Positions 18,628 to 28,693 of a DNA stretch of 64,000 nucleotides are shown here, piece by piece; position 1 is the first letter of the stretch, and the number at the start of each line of letters is the position of its first letter. Below the pieces are notes generated by a model. The model was not told where the DNA came from and did no database searches. It saw only the letters and a program-made list of their open reading frames with translations. Position numbers and translations under genes: made by a program. This DNA comes from Bradyrhizobium sp. ARR65 (GTDB taxonomy: Bacteria > Pseudomonadota > Alphaproteobacteria > Rhizobiales > Xanthobacteraceae), in assembly GCF_000472385.1 (NCBI RefSeq), contig NZ_AWZU01000001.1, forward strand, positions 413,372 through 477,371, written 5' to 3'.

Positions 18628-18903
18628 CTAGAGCCGGACTCTTTCCGACCAGGACCGCGGCAGCTTGCGTTGAGCGAATTTGAAGCCGCGGCGGATCAGC
18701 AGTCCGCCGAAATAACAACCCTGCAAGATGGCCTCCGAGACGAGAATTATCAGCAATGTCTCGAGCCAACCGAGGCCACGGGCGAAGGAGAACAGCACGC
18801 AAGCCAGGAAAAGCAGCATCACGAACGGCAGTAAGACGCGAAACCGGAATCTGAGACCGAGGATCGCTCCGAAAACTGCCAATGCACCTGCGGCGTATTC
18901 CAT
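18628..18903 (-). CDS. small polytopic membrane protein (hypothetical)
   Basis: 91 residues with two hydrophobic spans (about 4-34 and 48-69) and a basic C-terminal tail. An excellent AAGGAG site six bases before the ATG supports it as a gene. It converges on the methyltransferase gene. No family is recognised; given its location it may be an accessory in exopolysaccharide transport. Confidence 0.55.
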   Translation of the reverse strand: MEYAAGALAVFGAILGLRFRFRVLLPFVMLLFLACVLFSFARGLGWLETLLIILVSEAILQGCYFGGLLIRRGFKFAQRKLPRSWSERVRL

Positions 18904-19525
18904 TCCCGCTCCTTCGTCGGCACCAAAACGGCGCCCACATCAAGTCTCGAACGCGAAGAAGAATGAGAATAACATAATACCGACCGAAGATGAACGCCCT
19001 CCGGTTTGGGGGCAACGCCTGAAGCGGCGCCCTGCCGCAATTTGCCCCAAAAAATGACATCGTCGGCCACAGTGAATCACACCTGCCAACGAGAGGACAG
19101 CGCATTTTTTGGGATCGGCGATGTGAAATGGTGGAAATCATCCCCCCGACGACCTTCAGCGCTGGGTAAATTTGAGCCTGCAATCCGATAGCAACGATGC
19201 TCCGGCGTCCGAAGGCTGGACGCTCTGACGTCAAATGGGCGGACTGCCTATTTTCTGTGCGGTGTGCCGGCTCGCCTGTGGTTTAGATGCAACGGAGCCG
19301 CAGAAAGACCATCCACCCGCCTCACTTCGCTTCCGGTCGAGGGCGTGTATCTGTAACTTTATCGCGGAGGGGACTCAGCCTTTAAGGGTTTCGGAAGGGA
19401 TCAGCTTTGTAATCCCATGGTGAATCTCAGGTTTTTTCGACCTGAGAGTCCGTTGACCCGTGATTTGCGTTTGTATTCGGGCAATGGAACCCAGGATGAG
19501 TAGTAGTTGTGGCGAGATTTATTTG
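18904..19525. other. long intergenic region upstream of the Wza-like gene
   Basis: About 620 bases without a convincing gene, between two divergent genes. It should contain promoters for both. The only structured element I can point to is the inverted repeat at 19425-19447, listed separately. Confidence 0.4.
19425..19447. repeat. 7-bp inverted repeat upstream of the Wza-like gene
   Basis: TCTCAGG and CCTGAGA flank a nine-base T-rich loop about 80-100 bases before the likely start codon. It could be an operator half-site pair or a leader hairpin; function unknown. Confidence 0.35.
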
Positions 19526-20725
19526 ATGGCCAAAGGACTGAGTGTCCGATTCTTAGCTATTATTCTCGCGGGCTCTTTGCCCGCCTGCTCGCTGTTGCCG
19601 GGAACCGGCCCGCGAAGCGACGATGTTAATGCAAACGCGACCGCTGGGATCAGGTCCACGGCCTCGCTGCCTTACGCCTTGGTCGACGTGAGTGCTGATA
19701 CGATCGGCTTTCTATCCCAGCCGAACCTCGTGACCTTCAAGGGAACTTTTAGCGACAGGCGGCCCAAGCAGCTTCAGGTGGTCGGCGTCGGCGATTTCCT
19801 AAATATTTCAATCTTTGAGGCTCAGCCCGGCGGCTTGTTCACTCCCGGGACGGCGTCAGGTGCGCGCCCGGGCAATTTCGTCGACGTGCCGGTCCAAGAG
19901 GTCGATCAGGAAGGCAATATTCACGTCCCCTACGCGGGATCGATCCCTGCGGCAGGACGCACGATACCTGCCATCCAGGACACTATCGTCGAGCGCTTGC
20001 GCAACCGCGCGATCGAACCGCAAGTGGTCGTCAGCCTGAACCAGCAGCATTCAAACATCGTCAGCGTTCTGGGCGACGTGAACGCACCGGGCGCGTTGCC
20101 GCTGAACAGCTCGGGCGAGCGCTTGCTGCAGGTGATTGCGCGTGCAGGCGGCCCGAAGTTCGAGGCGATCGAAAGTTACGTCACCCTGCAGCGGGACGGC
20201 AGGCGTGCAAAGGTCCTGTTGAGCCGCGTTGTCCACGATCCGAGCGAGAACATTTTTGTCCGTGCGAGGGATGTGGTCTTTGTTACGCGTGAATCGCCGA
20301 CCTTCACCGCGCTGGGCGCATTGAATCAGAACGTTTTTGGCTTCAATTCCGAAATCCCGTTCGATGTTGAAACGCTGACGCTTGCCCAGGCGCTGGGTAA
20401 GTCGGGCGGACTTAACGATCAGCAGTCCGACCCGAGCGAGGTCTACGTCTACAGGTACGAGGACCGTCCGTTCCTGAACAAGCTCGGCGTCGATACCACG
20501 CGTTTCATCTACGACAGAATACCGACGATCTACCGGCTCAATTTGCGTGACCCATCCGGAATGCTGCTTGCGTCTGGCTTCCAGATGCGAACGAAAGACG
20601 TGATGTATGTCGCCAATGCCCGGGTCGTGGATTACTACAAATTGCTGACGCTCATAAACAATACGACGACGACCGTGCGGAATGTTAACTCCGCGGTGCA
20701 TGAAATCGCTACGCCGCTTAACTAG
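19526..20725 (+). CDS. outer-membrane polysaccharide export lipoprotein (Wza/ExoF-like)
   Basis: 399 residues from the ATG at 19526, chosen because it gives a standard lipoprotein signal (MAKGLSVRFLAIILAGSLPAC) with the lipobox Cys at 21. In-frame starts further upstream add a hydrophilic leader and are less likely. A polysaccharide-export domain follows (VVGVGDFLNISIFE, VDQEGNIHVPYAGSI) and then soluble ligand-binding beta-grasp repeats (VSVLGDVNAPGALPL; QALGKSGGLND). It forms the octameric outer-membrane channel that works with ExoP. The probable promoter lies in the long upstream gap. Confidence 0.88.
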   Translation: MAKGLSVRFLAIILAGSLPACSLLPGTGPRSDDVNANATAGIRSTASLPYALVDVSADTIGFLSQPNLVTFKGTFSDRRPKQLQVVGVGDFLNISIFEAQPGGLFTPGTASGARPGNFVDVPVQEVDQEGNIHVPYAGSIPAAGRTIPAIQDTIVERLRNRAIEPQVVVSLNQQHSNIVSVLGDVNAPGALPLNSSGERLLQVIARAGGPKFEAIESYVTLQRDGRRAKVLLSRVVHDPSENIFVRARDVVFVTRESPTFTALGALNQNVFGFNSEIPFDVETLTLAQALGKSGGLNDQQSDPSEVYVYRYEDRPFLNKLGVDTTRFIYDRIPTIYRLNLRDPSGMLLASGFQMRTKDVMYVANARVVDYYKLLTLINNTTTTVRNVNSAVHEIATPLN

Positions 20726-20914
20726 AGGTCGTTAGGCTCGAAAGCATCGGGCGCGACTAGGCTTCCGGCCTGATCTTTTTCTGACGGTCGGAAGCCGCTG
20801 CCCGGAAATGGCGTTCTGCGTTTGCTAACGGCAAATGCATCGCGCCAAAGATCGGGCTTGCGAAGATGGATGGGACATTCCTATCCTTGGCCATTTCGGT
20901 GCGGCGGGCTCGTC

Positions 20915-21985
20915 ATGCGTATTTTGCAGCTGCTCAACCACACGCGACGTCTGAATGGACATGTCCATGCGGCCGTCGATCTGGCATGCGCCCAGTCCAA
21001 GCTGGGCCATCAGGTCGCGATCGCAAGCGGCGGCGGCGACTTTGACGAACTGCTTGCGGCCAACAATGTCGAGACGATGTTGGTGAGCCATGAGCGCCGG
21101 CCGACGGAGCTCTTGAAGTCAGTCGCGACGCTGTATCGGTCGGCGCGCCGCTGGCGTGCAGAGGTCGTGCATGCCCATATGATGACGAGCGCCGTGTTGG
21201 CCTGGCCGGTATGCAAACTGCTTGGCATCCCTCTGGTGACGACGGTTCATAACGAATTCGAGAAGAGCGCGATCCTGATGGGTCTTGGCACGCGGGTTAT
21301 CACCGTGAGCGCAGCCGTCGGCGAGTCCATGCAAAAGCGCGGGATCGACAAATCCCGCATCCGCGTGGTTCTGAACGGAACCATCGGTGCGGCCCGCTTC
21401 GAAGGGAAAGATCGTGCTCCGCGCCCCCTTCAGTCCCCATCGATCATCTTTGTCGGCGGCCAGCATCCGCGGAAGGGTCTGCCGGATCTCTTTGCCGCGT
21501 TCGACCTGCTCTATAAGAGCCACCCAGCGGCCCGCTTATATGTCCTGGGCGATGGTCCGCACCGCGAGGAATATATGGCCCAAGTGAACTCCTTAGGTTG
21601 CGCTCAGGCCGTGACTTTCATGGGCGCTCAGGACGATCCTTTTCCGTTTCTGCTCGGCGCAGATATTTTCGTGCTGCCGTCTCACGCCGACCCCGCCCCT
21701 CTGGTGTTGTCGGAGGCACGCGAAGCCGGCTGCGCGATCGTCGCCACCAATGTCGATGGAATTCCCGAGTTGCTGGAGCACGGCAAGGCTGGCATTCTGG
21801 TTCCGTCCCGGAATCCGGCCGCGCTCGCGCAGGCGCTGGGCTCACTGATCGAGAACGCGGATACGCTTACGGAGTGGAGGAGCAAGAGCCAGTTCAATCT
21901 GGACTATCTGACCATCGAGCGCGTTGCCCGTCGGACGCTCGATATTTATGAGGAGGCGTCTCGCCAAATCCATGGACGCGCCTGA
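20915..21985 (+). CDS. GT4-family glycosyltransferase
   Basis: 356 residues starting at MRILQLLNHTRRLNGHVHA. GT-B fold: N-terminal glycine/His loop, VVHAHMMTSAV, FVGGQHPRKGLPDL donor-binding loop, and an acidic EX7E-like region (PLVLSEAREAGCAIV). An open frame extends 93 bases further upstream without a good binding site and is not used. Its stop overlaps the start of the following GT2 gene by 14 bases, so the pair is coupled. It probably adds one sugar of the EPS repeat unit. Confidence 0.83.
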   Translation: MRILQLLNHTRRLNGHVHAAVDLACAQSKLGHQVAIASGGGDFDELLAANNVETMLVSHERRPTELLKSVATLYRSARRWRAEVVHAHMMTSAVLAWPVCKLLGIPLVTTVHNEFEKSAILMGLGTRVITVSAAVGESMQKRGIDKSRIRVVLNGTIGAARFEGKDRAPRPLQSPSIIFVGGQHPRKGLPDLFAAFDLLYKSHPAARLYVLGDGPHREEYMAQVNSLGCAQAVTFMGAQDDPFPFLLGADIFVLPSHADPAPLVLSEAREAGCAIVATNVDGIPELLEHGKAGILVPSRNPAALAQALGSLIENADTLTEWRSKSQFNLDYLTIERVARRTLDIYEEASRQIHGRA

Positions 21986-23072
21986 AACCAGCGAAGTGAT
22001 CGGACCAGAGCCTGAGATCCGGCGGGGCCGTTCGGAAAGCGCCAGCCGCGACGCTGCGAAGCTCGCCGTCATCATCACCTGCTACAATTACGAGGCCTTT
22101 GTCGGGCGGGCGATCAATAGCGTGCTGGATCAGAAGCGCGACGACTGCGAACTTGTTGTCGTCGATGACGGGTCAACCGACGGCTCGTGGCAGGCGATTG
22201 GACGCTCCGGCGCCAGAGCGTTCCGGATCGATAATCGAGGCCAGTTGGGCGCTTGCATCTATGGCCTTGAGCGGACGCAGGCGCCATTCGTACTATTCCT
22301 CGACGCGGACGATGAGTTGAAGCCCGGTTCGCTTGCTACGCTGATCGATAAACTGGACGAGCGGGTCGCGAAGATTCAGTTCGCACTTACGTTGATCGAT
22401 GCCGATGATCGTCCAATGGGAGCATTTTCCTCGCTGGACGCATTCCGGGATCGCGAGGGCCTGCTGGACGAGGTGCTCAGGCGCGGCGTCTACAAGACCC
22501 CTCCAACCTCAGGGAACGTCCTTCGTCGCGACGTCTGCGAATTGTTGCGAGAAGTGGACTATGACAAAGCGGTGGACGGCATTATCCTATTTGCCGCACC
22601 TCTGTTCGGAGACGTTGTAAGCCTGTCTGAGGAACTGGGATATTATCGCGTCCACGGCCGCAACGATTCACGCTTCGGTCAGATTCCGACGGCGGCAATA
22701 CTTGAACGCGACATCAACCGGTTTGTGGTGCGGACGGAGCATCTGCGGCGCGTTGTGCAGCGGCTTGCGCCCGGGCGTCAGCTCGTACAGTGCCGCGACG
22801 CATTCTATTATCGCGAGCGCAAGTTCTGCCTCGATATCGTATCCGGTCATCGGCCGCGCGTGACGGTCCTGCCTATGTTGCTCGCCGGGCTCGCGGCCGA
22901 ACCCTATTCCCTCAGGGTAAAGCTTGCTATGATGGTCTTCTTCGTGCTGGGCTCGGTGCTGCCGAGCGAGGCGGCGAAAACGTTGCTCGCCTATCGATCG
23001 AAGAGTGGAGAGCGGTCTGCGCTGGGCTTCGCCAGGGAGTTCTTTCGTTTCCGTGCGCCAGCCAGGCGATAG
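21972..23072 (+). CDS. GT2-family glycosyltransferase
   Basis: 366 residues. The GT-A signature is complete: AVIITCYNYEAFVGRAI, VVVDDGSTDGSW, and the metal-binding LFLDADDELKPGS. A conserved-looking C-terminal region with a hydrophobic stretch (about 310-345, MLLAGLAAEP to MMVFFVLGS) suggests membrane association. I used the ATG at 21972; an ATG at 21948 and a TTG at 21924 are in frame, so the start is uncertain. It overlaps the upstream GT4 gene. Confidence 0.83.
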   Translation: MDAPETSEVIGPEPEIRRGRSESASRDAAKLAVIITCYNYEAFVGRAINSVLDQKRDDCELVVVDDGSTDGSWQAIGRSGARAFRIDNRGQLGACIYGLERTQAPFVLFLDADDELKPGSLATLIDKLDERVAKIQFALTLIDADDRPMGAFSSLDAFRDREGLLDEVLRRGVYKTPPTSGNVLRRDVCELLREVDYDKAVDGIILFAAPLFGDVVSLSEELGYYRVHGRNDSRFGQIPTAAILERDINRFVVRTEHLRRVVQRLAPGRQLVQCRDAFYYRERKFCLDIVSGHRPRVTVLPMLLAGLAAEPYSLRVKLAMMVFFVLGSVLPSEAAKTLLAYRSKSGERSALGFAREFFRFRAPARR

Positions 23073-23108
23073 CTGCGCAATTGCCGTGAGCAAACAAAGG
23101 GACGGGGC

Positions 23109-23372
23109 ATGTCAAAAACGTTTCGGATCGCAGTTGCCGCCGCCGTTGCGGCGGTTGTCCTCAGCGGGGCATCTTCGTCAGCGCTGGCGCGTTCACGGCT
23201 GTATCCGCTGACCCCATGCGGCCCGGACCTTGCCGACCTCTGTCCCATCCACGGCTATTTCGATTCCGTGCCGTTCCACTACAACCTCGCAGTTTACCCG
23301 GGCTGCTTGCGGACGGAGCGTGTCGAAACGCCGCGCGGGATCCGGCGCCGGCTGGTTCTGGTTTGCGGTTGA
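23109..23372 (+). CDS. small secreted protein (hypothetical)
   Basis: 87 residues. A clear Sec signal peptide (about 1-28, ending SSALA) precedes a short mature part with four cysteines (CGPDLADLC, PGCLRT, LVCG), probably two disulfides in the periplasm. GGGACGGGG lies before the ATG. It follows the GT2 gene by 36 bases. No family assigned. Confidence 0.55.
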   Translation: MSKTFRIAVAAAVAAVVLSGASSSALARSRLYPLTPCGPDLADLCPIHGYFDSVPFHYNLAVYPGCLRTERVETPRGIRRRLVLVCG

Positions 23373-23582
23373 TCCGGAATAAGACTGCCGACGGCTCGAG
23401 CAAATGCTGCGCGTCCGCCGGGCCGCGAGCTTGAACTCGACCCAGCGCACGGCAACCCAGTGCACGGGGTGGCCAGGCGCCAATGAAAGCTGGATTTGAT
23501 GACACCGAGGATTTTTCGCGCGTTGAATCCAGGATAAATCCCGACGCGCGGTCCATGACTCGTCGCTAACCGATAAGCGCCT

Positions 23583-23813
23583 CTACTCCACTTGCAACCT
23601 GATTGCCTTCTCGGCACTGGCCAGCAGATTTTCCCGAGCAAGTTTCTCGATTGCCGACCAGTTCTCCTGAAAGATGGTCGCTGCCCCCGCCTTGCTGCTT
23701 GCCCGAATGATGACGCTGCAGGCATGCCGCGCACCGCCACTCGTCATCTGGAAGTTGATTCTGAAATCGGCTGCGTCTTGGACAAACGCAAGCGGCTGCT
23801 GCTCGTGGCGCAT
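23583..23813 (-). CDS. small hypothetical protein
   Basis: 76 residues from an ATG with GGGGGACG five to six bases upstream. The frame stays open another 33 codons to a TTG without a binding site. The sequence is compositionally protein-like (MRHEQQPLAFVQ; NWSAIEKLARENLLASAEKA) but matches no family I know. It is isolated from the EPS genes and convergent with the secreted-protein gene. Confidence 0.4.
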   Translation of the reverse strand: MRHEQQPLAFVQDAADFRINFQMTSGGARHACSVIIRASSKAGAATIFQENWSAIEKLARENLLASAEKAIRLQVE

Positions 23814-24113
23814 TGTGACGTCCCCCAATTTTCGGAAAATGAATATACATTTATGATTTAGCTTTTCGTGGGGCGCGATTGTGGCCCAGTCGTTGAATTG
23901 CGTTGTCGTCAAATCGTTATATTGGGCAATTACGGTCTGGCGTGATCGGTAAGCTCGTCATGGCGACAGGAAAGCAGCGTCGCTGCCGCCCCGACGATGG
24001 AGTTTTAGTGCCGCCCGTGGCGTGCAAAGGATCGGGACGGCGACCGGGAGGGGCTCAGGCAACGTGCGGCTGCTATATCTCGCCTGCGTTCGGTATCGGT
24101 CCCCGCACTGCTG

Positions 24114-24386
24114 TTGGGACTGACTTTTGCAATCGCATCTTCTTCGTCGGTCTTGGGCCAATCGTCGCCGCCGGGCGAGCTCGGTCCACCTGAACCGATG
24201 GTCAGGATCCTCGCCGCCGTCGAGAAATTGGCGCCGGGACAAACGCTCGTCGCCCTGCTACGGCGCGAACCGATCTTCCTGTTTCGGGAGCTCACCAAAC
24301 GCGGGCATCGATGGCGCGGCGGCTTGGTGCCTGGAGGAGATAGCTACGAACTGACCGTCAGGGTGTGCGCACATGACGACCAATGA
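24114..24386 (+). CDS. DUF2249-domain protein, N-terminus possibly degraded
   Basis: 90 residues if translated from TTG. Residues about 24-85 carry the DUF2249 pattern: PPEPMVRILAAV, LAPGQTLVALLRREP, FRELTKRGHRW, then a closing strand. The usual N-terminal LD.RG strand is replaced by a Ser-rich stretch, and there is no ribosome-binding site, so the gene may be decayed at its 5' end. DUF2249 genes often sit beside DUF59 Fe-S maturation genes and denitrification genes, and a DUF59 remnant does follow directly (14-base overlap). Confidence 0.5.
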   Translation: MGLTFAIASSSSVLGQSSPPGELGPPEPMVRILAAVEKLAPGQTLVALLRREPIFLFRELTKRGHRWRGGLVPGGDSYELTVRVCAHDDQ

Positions 24387-24495
24387 CGAGAATCTCGCTG
24401 CGCGGGTGAGGGAGGCACTGCGGGTCGTGATCGATCCTGAGCTCGGCCACAATATTGTTGACCTTGCTTCGTCTACGACGTGTCGATTTGATTGA
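24373..24495 (+). pseudogene. truncated, frameshifted DUF59/MIP18-family (SufT/PaaD-like) remnant
   Basis: The ATG at 24373 opens a 40-codon frame whose first 31 residues match the start of DUF59 Fe-S assembly proteins (VREALRVVIDPELGHNIVDL). The expected continuation GLVYDVSI appears in the +1 frame just downstream (FVYDVSI, about 24467-24487), and a further piece (DGVSVVT) needs another shift. The family's conserved Cys region is absent. The match stops about where the stop codon of the convergent sensor kinase lies (24510), as expected of an old rearrangement junction. Confidence 0.6.
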
Positions 24496-24509
24496 CGGCG
24501 TGTCGGTCG

Positions 24510-27071
24510 TCACGCGTCATGCATCACCAGTTGGAGGTAGTGTGCCAGCTCGGCGCGGCGGAAGGGCTTGCCGATGATTGTAAACTCGTCCACCGCGCCG
24601 TATCGCGCGAGTACATCTGCCGCATTCCCGGAGGTGAGCAGGATCTTGATGCCGGCGCATAATCGCTTCGCTTCCCGTGCAAGTTCAACGCCGTTGATTC
24701 CCTGGGGCATGACGACGTCGGTGAACAGGAGATCGAATTTCTTGTCGTCCTTGAGCAGCCGGATGGCGTCAATGCCATTACGGGCGCAAAGAACCTGATA
24801 GCCAAGCTTGCGCAACATCGCAGATGTGACGTCCAGGACATCGTCATCATCCTCGACCACGAGCACCCGCCCCGACCCTGGCGGTGCGTCCTGGCTTGGG
24901 GCAATCTCTGTCTCCGTGTCGGGCGTTTGGGAGGATCTGGGCAGGTAGAGGCTGACCGTAGTCCCCGCTCCGAGCGCGCTCTCGATTGCGACATGGCCGC
25001 AGGATTGTCGGACAAATCCATAGACCATGCTGAGACCAAGTCCGGTCCCGCTGCCGATGTCCTTTGTGGTGAAGAAAGGCTCAAATACGCGATCCAGGGT
25101 TTCAGGAGACATTCCGCAGCCAGTGTCACTGACCGAGATCCTGACGTACGACCCCGACGCAATGCCGGTCACGGCATTTTCCTCCATATGGACGTTTCGT
25201 GCTTCGATCTGCAGCGTACCGCCGTTTGGCATGGCATCGCGCCCATTCAAGATCAGATTGAGGAGGGCAGTCTCGAGCTGGGCGGGGTCAACTTGGCACG
25301 GCCATAATTGGTCGTCGATGATCAGCTTGAGCTCGCAGCTTTCTCCGAGGGCACGACGGATCAGCTCCTGAAAGTCTCGAACGAGATGTCCCACATAGAT
25401 CGGCTTCGGATTCAGTTTCTGTCGGCGGGAAAAAGCGAGCAACTGCGTGGTCAGGCTTGCGCCTCGATAAGCGGCATTCCGCGCCGAGGCCGCAAGCTGC
25501 CGGATGCTGTCGTTATCTCCCGCACGTTCCTCGATGAGTTCGAGATTTCCGGTGATCACCATCAGCAGATTGTTGAAGTCGTGGGCCACGCCTCCCGTGA
25601 GCTGGCCGACAGCTTCCATCTTTTGGCTCTGATGAAGCTGATCCTCCATCTGCCGGCGTGCCTTGATAGCGTGCCTTTGTTCGGTGATGTCGCGGAATTG
25701 GACGGCGAGGCCTTCGCCGGAAGGGAATGCATTAACTTCGTACCATTGCGCCCGGTAATGGCAGAATATTTCAAAGCGGGCCAGGTGCTGTTCCGACATT
25801 GCCTCGCGAAGTCGATCGGAGAGGTCGCCTTCGATGAAATCCGAAAGCGCTTGCCAGAAATCCATGCCGACGAGGTTGCGTTCGTCGGCAAAATGCGCCT
25901 TCGCATGCTCGTTGAGATAAGTGATGTGCCAGTCTCGATCGAGGATGAGCACGCAATCCGCCGTGCTCTCAAATATCGTCGTGATCCGGGCCGCGGCTTC
26001 CTCGGCCGCCTCCTTGGCGCCGGACAGCTCGCGTTCGCGCTGCTCGAGCGCATCGGCCATGGAATTGAAGGCATGAGCCACTGCGGCAATTTCCGAGCGA
26101 TTGTCCTGGATCTGCACGCGAGGGGTATAATCTCCGAGCCGCCATCGATCCGCGGCATTGGCCAATAATTGCAGCGGGTGACGAATAAACCGGCGGGCGC
26201 CCAACCACGTCAACATCAGCGCCAGCGACGTACTCAAGGCGATCAACAGGATGCCGCGGCGCGTGCGGCGATGGATACTCGCGAATGCTTGTGCCTTGTC
26301 GAGGGCGACACTGACAAGGAGCCCTCCCGATTCATCTGGCAAAGCGGCGTGGCCCACGATCCGCTCTACGCCATCGATGTCGCGGGTGTCATTTGTGCTC
26401 CAGTGCTCGCCGCGTGGGTACCGTTCCAGGGGCATTTTCCGACCAACGAATCGATCGCCATTGGGATGGCGCGCAAGATAGGTGCCGTTCCGGTCAGCGA
26501 TAGCCATCGCCGTGCCCGGCGGGACATCCATCTGGGCGATGAATTGGCCGAGCCAATCGAGGCTAAGGGTCGCTATGATGATCCCCGCCATGCCGCCTTG
26601 GTCGCCATAGAATGGTAAGGCGAATTGAATGACTTGACGACCCGTCGACAGTCCGATCGAAAATTCCCCGACTGTGAACTTTCCGGTTCGCGTAGCCTTG
26701 GCAAAATAGGTGCGGCCGGCGACATTCACGACCTCGCCATGGGTGGCGCAAAAGGCAGCGCCGTTCATGTCGACGGCCACAAAGGTGAGAAAGGCTGGAA
26801 AGCTCCGCTTGATCGTTGAAAGATATGAACTGCATGCTTCGGGCTGCCTTGTCTTGATCGCGGGCAGCTCCGAAAGCGCAATCAGGACCTGGTGAATTCC
26901 CTGGACTATCTCCTCCTGTTGTGCCGCAGCAATCTTGGCGAGACCGGTCGCCTCTTCCTGCACTTCGATTTGACGAGAGCGGGAGAAGTCAAATTCGTTA
27001 TACAATTGGATAGCGATCGTTGGCACCAGCGCGACCGCCACCAACAGGAATAGGCGCGAGAGTAGGGCCAA
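24510..27071 (-). CDS. membrane hybrid sensor histidine kinase (Cache-HAMP-PAS-HisKA-HATPase-REC)
   Basis: 853 residues. Two membrane helices (about 5-23 and 274-292) bracket a periplasmic Cache-type ligand domain. They are followed by HAMP, a PAS domain (about 360-470), a dimerisation/phosphoacceptor box [11 protein letters not shown] with His near 496, an ATP-binding domain with N box ([11 protein letters not shown]) and G boxes ([15 protein letters not shown]), and a C-terminal receiver with acidic pocket VVEDDDDV and phosphoacceptor Asp near 784 (LLFTDVVMP). Internal phosphorelay is expected; no partner phosphotransfer protein is adjacent. The sensed ligand is unknown. Confidence 0.9.
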   Translation of the reverse strand: MALLSRLFLLVAVALVPTIAIQLYNEFDFSRSRQIEVQEEATGLAKIAAAQQEEIVQGIHQVLIALSELPAIKTRQPEACSSYLSTIKRSFPAFLTFVAVDMNGAAFCATHGEVVNVAGRTYFAKATRTGKFTVGEFSIGLSTGRQVIQFALPFYGDQGGMAGIIIATLSLDWLGQFIAQMDVPPGTAMAIADRNGTYLARHPNGDRFVGRKMPLERYPRGEHWSTNDTRDIDGVERIVGHAALPDESGGLLVSVALDKAQAFASIHRRTRRGILLIALSTSLALMLTWLGARRFIRHPLQLLANAADRWRLGDYTPRVQIQDNRSEIAAVAHAFNSMADALEQRERELSGAKEAAEEAAARITTIFESTADCVLILDRDWHITYLNEHAKAHFADERNLVGMDFWQALSDFIEGDLSDRLREAMSEQHLARFEIFCHYRAQWYEVNAFPSGEGLAVQFRDITEQRHAIKARRQMEDQLHQSQKMEAVGQLTGGVAHDFNNLLMVITGNLELIEERAGDNDSIRQLAASARNAAYRGASLTTQLLAFSRRQKLNPKPIYVGHLVRDFQELIRRALGESCELKLIIDDQLWPCQVDPAQLETALLNLILNGRDAMPNGGTLQIEARNVHMEENAVTGIASGSYVRISVSDTGCGMSPETLDRVFEPFFTTKDIGSGTGLGLSMVYGFVRQSCGHVAIESALGAGTTVSLYLPRSSQTPDTETEIAPSQDAPPGSGRVLVVEDDDDVLDVTSAMLRKLGYQVLCARNGIDAIRLLKDDKKFDLLFTDVVMPQGINGVELAREAKRLCAGIKILLTSGNAADVLARYGAVDEFTIIGKPFRRAELAHYLQLVMHDA

Positions 27072-28001
27072 GGCTCGTCTTCCAGGATTAAAGATCCACA
27101 GGCCGGCAAGTTGAGCCTGCCATGTTGTTGAGATGGTCGGTAACGGCCGCTATGCGAAGCGGCTCGTTACAAGCGCCGCCAAATCATGCGAGGACTGGCG
27201 TCATCTTGCGCCTTTCTCTTTCGATCCGAAGAGGAGGCGGCTCTGCCAATCGGCGGCTTCGGCGTGACAACTCTCGCAACAAGTCCATCTTGATCGGTTC
27301 TGACGGGAACTGCCGAACAGATCCTTTGATCACCAGACTCAGCAATCCAGGCAGAAGCGGACAACGTGCTCGATTTGGAATCGATTGGGAATGCCGAGCT
27401 TCCGAAGCGTCTGGTCGTCGAGTTTCTCCAAGCCGGCGACAGCTCTCTTGAATTTGTGGTCGTCAAGTCGTCCATCGCATTGATCTGCGGTCTCGTCCAA
27501 CGGTTCGCGCGGGCGGCCGGCTTCATGTGACCTGCTGATTGCAGGTGCGGGCGAGATGTTCGAACGCAGCCTCGCTCGTAAGCTCAATGGGAAGGGCGGA
27601 GCGGATAGAAAAGATAGAGGTTTGGGCAAGATCGCAATCCCAGTAAGTTTGACGCAAGAGACGTTCCTGCATCTCAGTTACCGGATAATCACAGTTGCTG
27701 GAAAATGAGGTTACAATTGTAATCGATAGCCGCAACTATGTGCGGAGAGAGCCGACACGCGCGGCGCGCTTCCAGAAGGGGCGCCGCCGCGTCGATAGAC
27801 AACGGATGTCGGTTGGGGGCAGGTGCACGCCGCCGAGATCAAGCGAGGCACTGGTCTCGAGCAATCCGCGCAGACGACGGTGGTTCAATTCCGTGATCTG
27901 ACCCAACCGGCTCCGAATGGACCAACACAAAAGCGAGCGATAAGGTAGTTGGGAATGAGTGGTCGGGAAGAGGGCCCGACGGCCAGTTTTCCGTAGGAAG
28001 G
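27072..28001. other. gene-poor region between the sensor kinase and the DUF3124 gene
   Basis: About 930 bases with only weak coding potential on either strand. The one recognisable protein trace is a DUF1127-like C-terminus at 27339-27482 on the minus strand. A 70-codon minus-strand frame (27523-27735) lies just upstream of that trace, and its stop overlaps an ATG by four bases. I cannot support it as a gene. Confidence 0.35.
27339..27526 (-). pseudogene. DUF1127-like small protein relic
   Basis: The last about 45 codons read HKFKRAVAGLEKLDDQTLRKLGIP and on to an Ile-Glu-xx-Val-Arg segment, the pattern of DUF1127 proteins (L..LdD..LrdiGi.R..IE). No good start lies in this frame. The ATG at 27526 is in another frame and would need a frameshift near codon 18 to join it. 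It is either a relic or a gene with a non-standard start. Confidence 0.3.
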
Positions 28002-28622
28002 ATGCAGAGAGCGATGTCGCGAACGACCGCATGCATGAAGGATGCCCGTAGCGGGTGCCCCAACGATAAGCCCGGCGGTCGCAAACGAACAGCGTACCGC
28101 AATCGATTCGCCGTCGCACTCATCGTATGCCTGACGCACCCGCTGGCGTCGGCGGCGGAGCAGGGCGGAGCCGAGATCGAACAGAAGTTCGCTAGCTCGT
28201 TGACTGCGGTTCCGAACGAAAACCTGTCGGTATCGGGCGGATTTTATGTGCCGGCCTATTCCAGTGTCTCAATGAGCGAGGGCAAGCTGCGGGTCGACTT
28301 CTCCGTCACTCTGAGTGTGCACAACGCGTCCGAAACCAAGCCATTGATCGTCAAACGCATCGACTATTTCGATACTGCGGGAAAAATGGTTCAGACCTAT
28401 TTGAAGGCCCCGGTGGCGCTGAAACCGCTGGCGACGGTCGAGATTTTCGTTCCTACCAATGACGTGCGCGGCGGGACTGGCGCAAACTTCATTGTCGATT
28501 GGGCCGCCGCAGGCGAGATCGCCGAGCCCGTGGTCGAGGCATTGATGGTCGGCGGGGTCGGCAATGCGCATTATGCGTTCATCAGTCAGGGGCGGCCCGC
28601 CAGGACGATCGGGAAGAATTAG
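28002..28622 (+). CDS. DUF3124-domain secreted protein
   Basis: Up to 206 residues. A basic N-terminus and hydrophobic segment (FAVALIVCLTHPLASA) form an export signal. The mature part follows the DUF3124 pattern: GGFYVPAYSSVSM, VTLSVHNASETKPLIVKRIDYFDTAGK, LKPLATVEIFVP, and GGTGANFIVDWAA. Several in-frame ATGs (28002, 28014, 28035) compete; an AGGAAGG lies at 27995-28001. Function of the family is unknown; a periplasmic or surface immunoglobulin-like fold is likely. It converges on cbbR. Confidence 0.75.
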   Translation: MQRAMSRTTACMKDARSGCPNDKPGGRKRTAYRNRFAVALIVCLTHPLASAAEQGGAEIEQKFASSLTAVPNENLSVSGGFYVPAYSSVSMSEGKLRVDFSVTLSVHNASETKPLIVKRIDYFDTAGKMVQTYLKAPVALKPLATVEIFVPTNDVRGGTGANFIVDWAAAGEIAEPVVEALMVGGVGNAHYAFISQGRPARTIGKN

Positions 28623-28693
28623 TCAACGCGAATCGTATGCGAGTTGACGGCGATTCTGTCGCCGCTTCGGCTGACCGGCCGCAGAGAATACGG

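Noticed and set aside
24009..24113. Signal-peptide-like stretch in frame with the DUF2249 domain
   Set aside because: Hydrophobic residues (VPALLLGLTFAIA) precede the domain, but no ATG or GTG start exists in this frame and DUF2249 proteins are cytosolic, so it is probably read-through of non-coding DNA.
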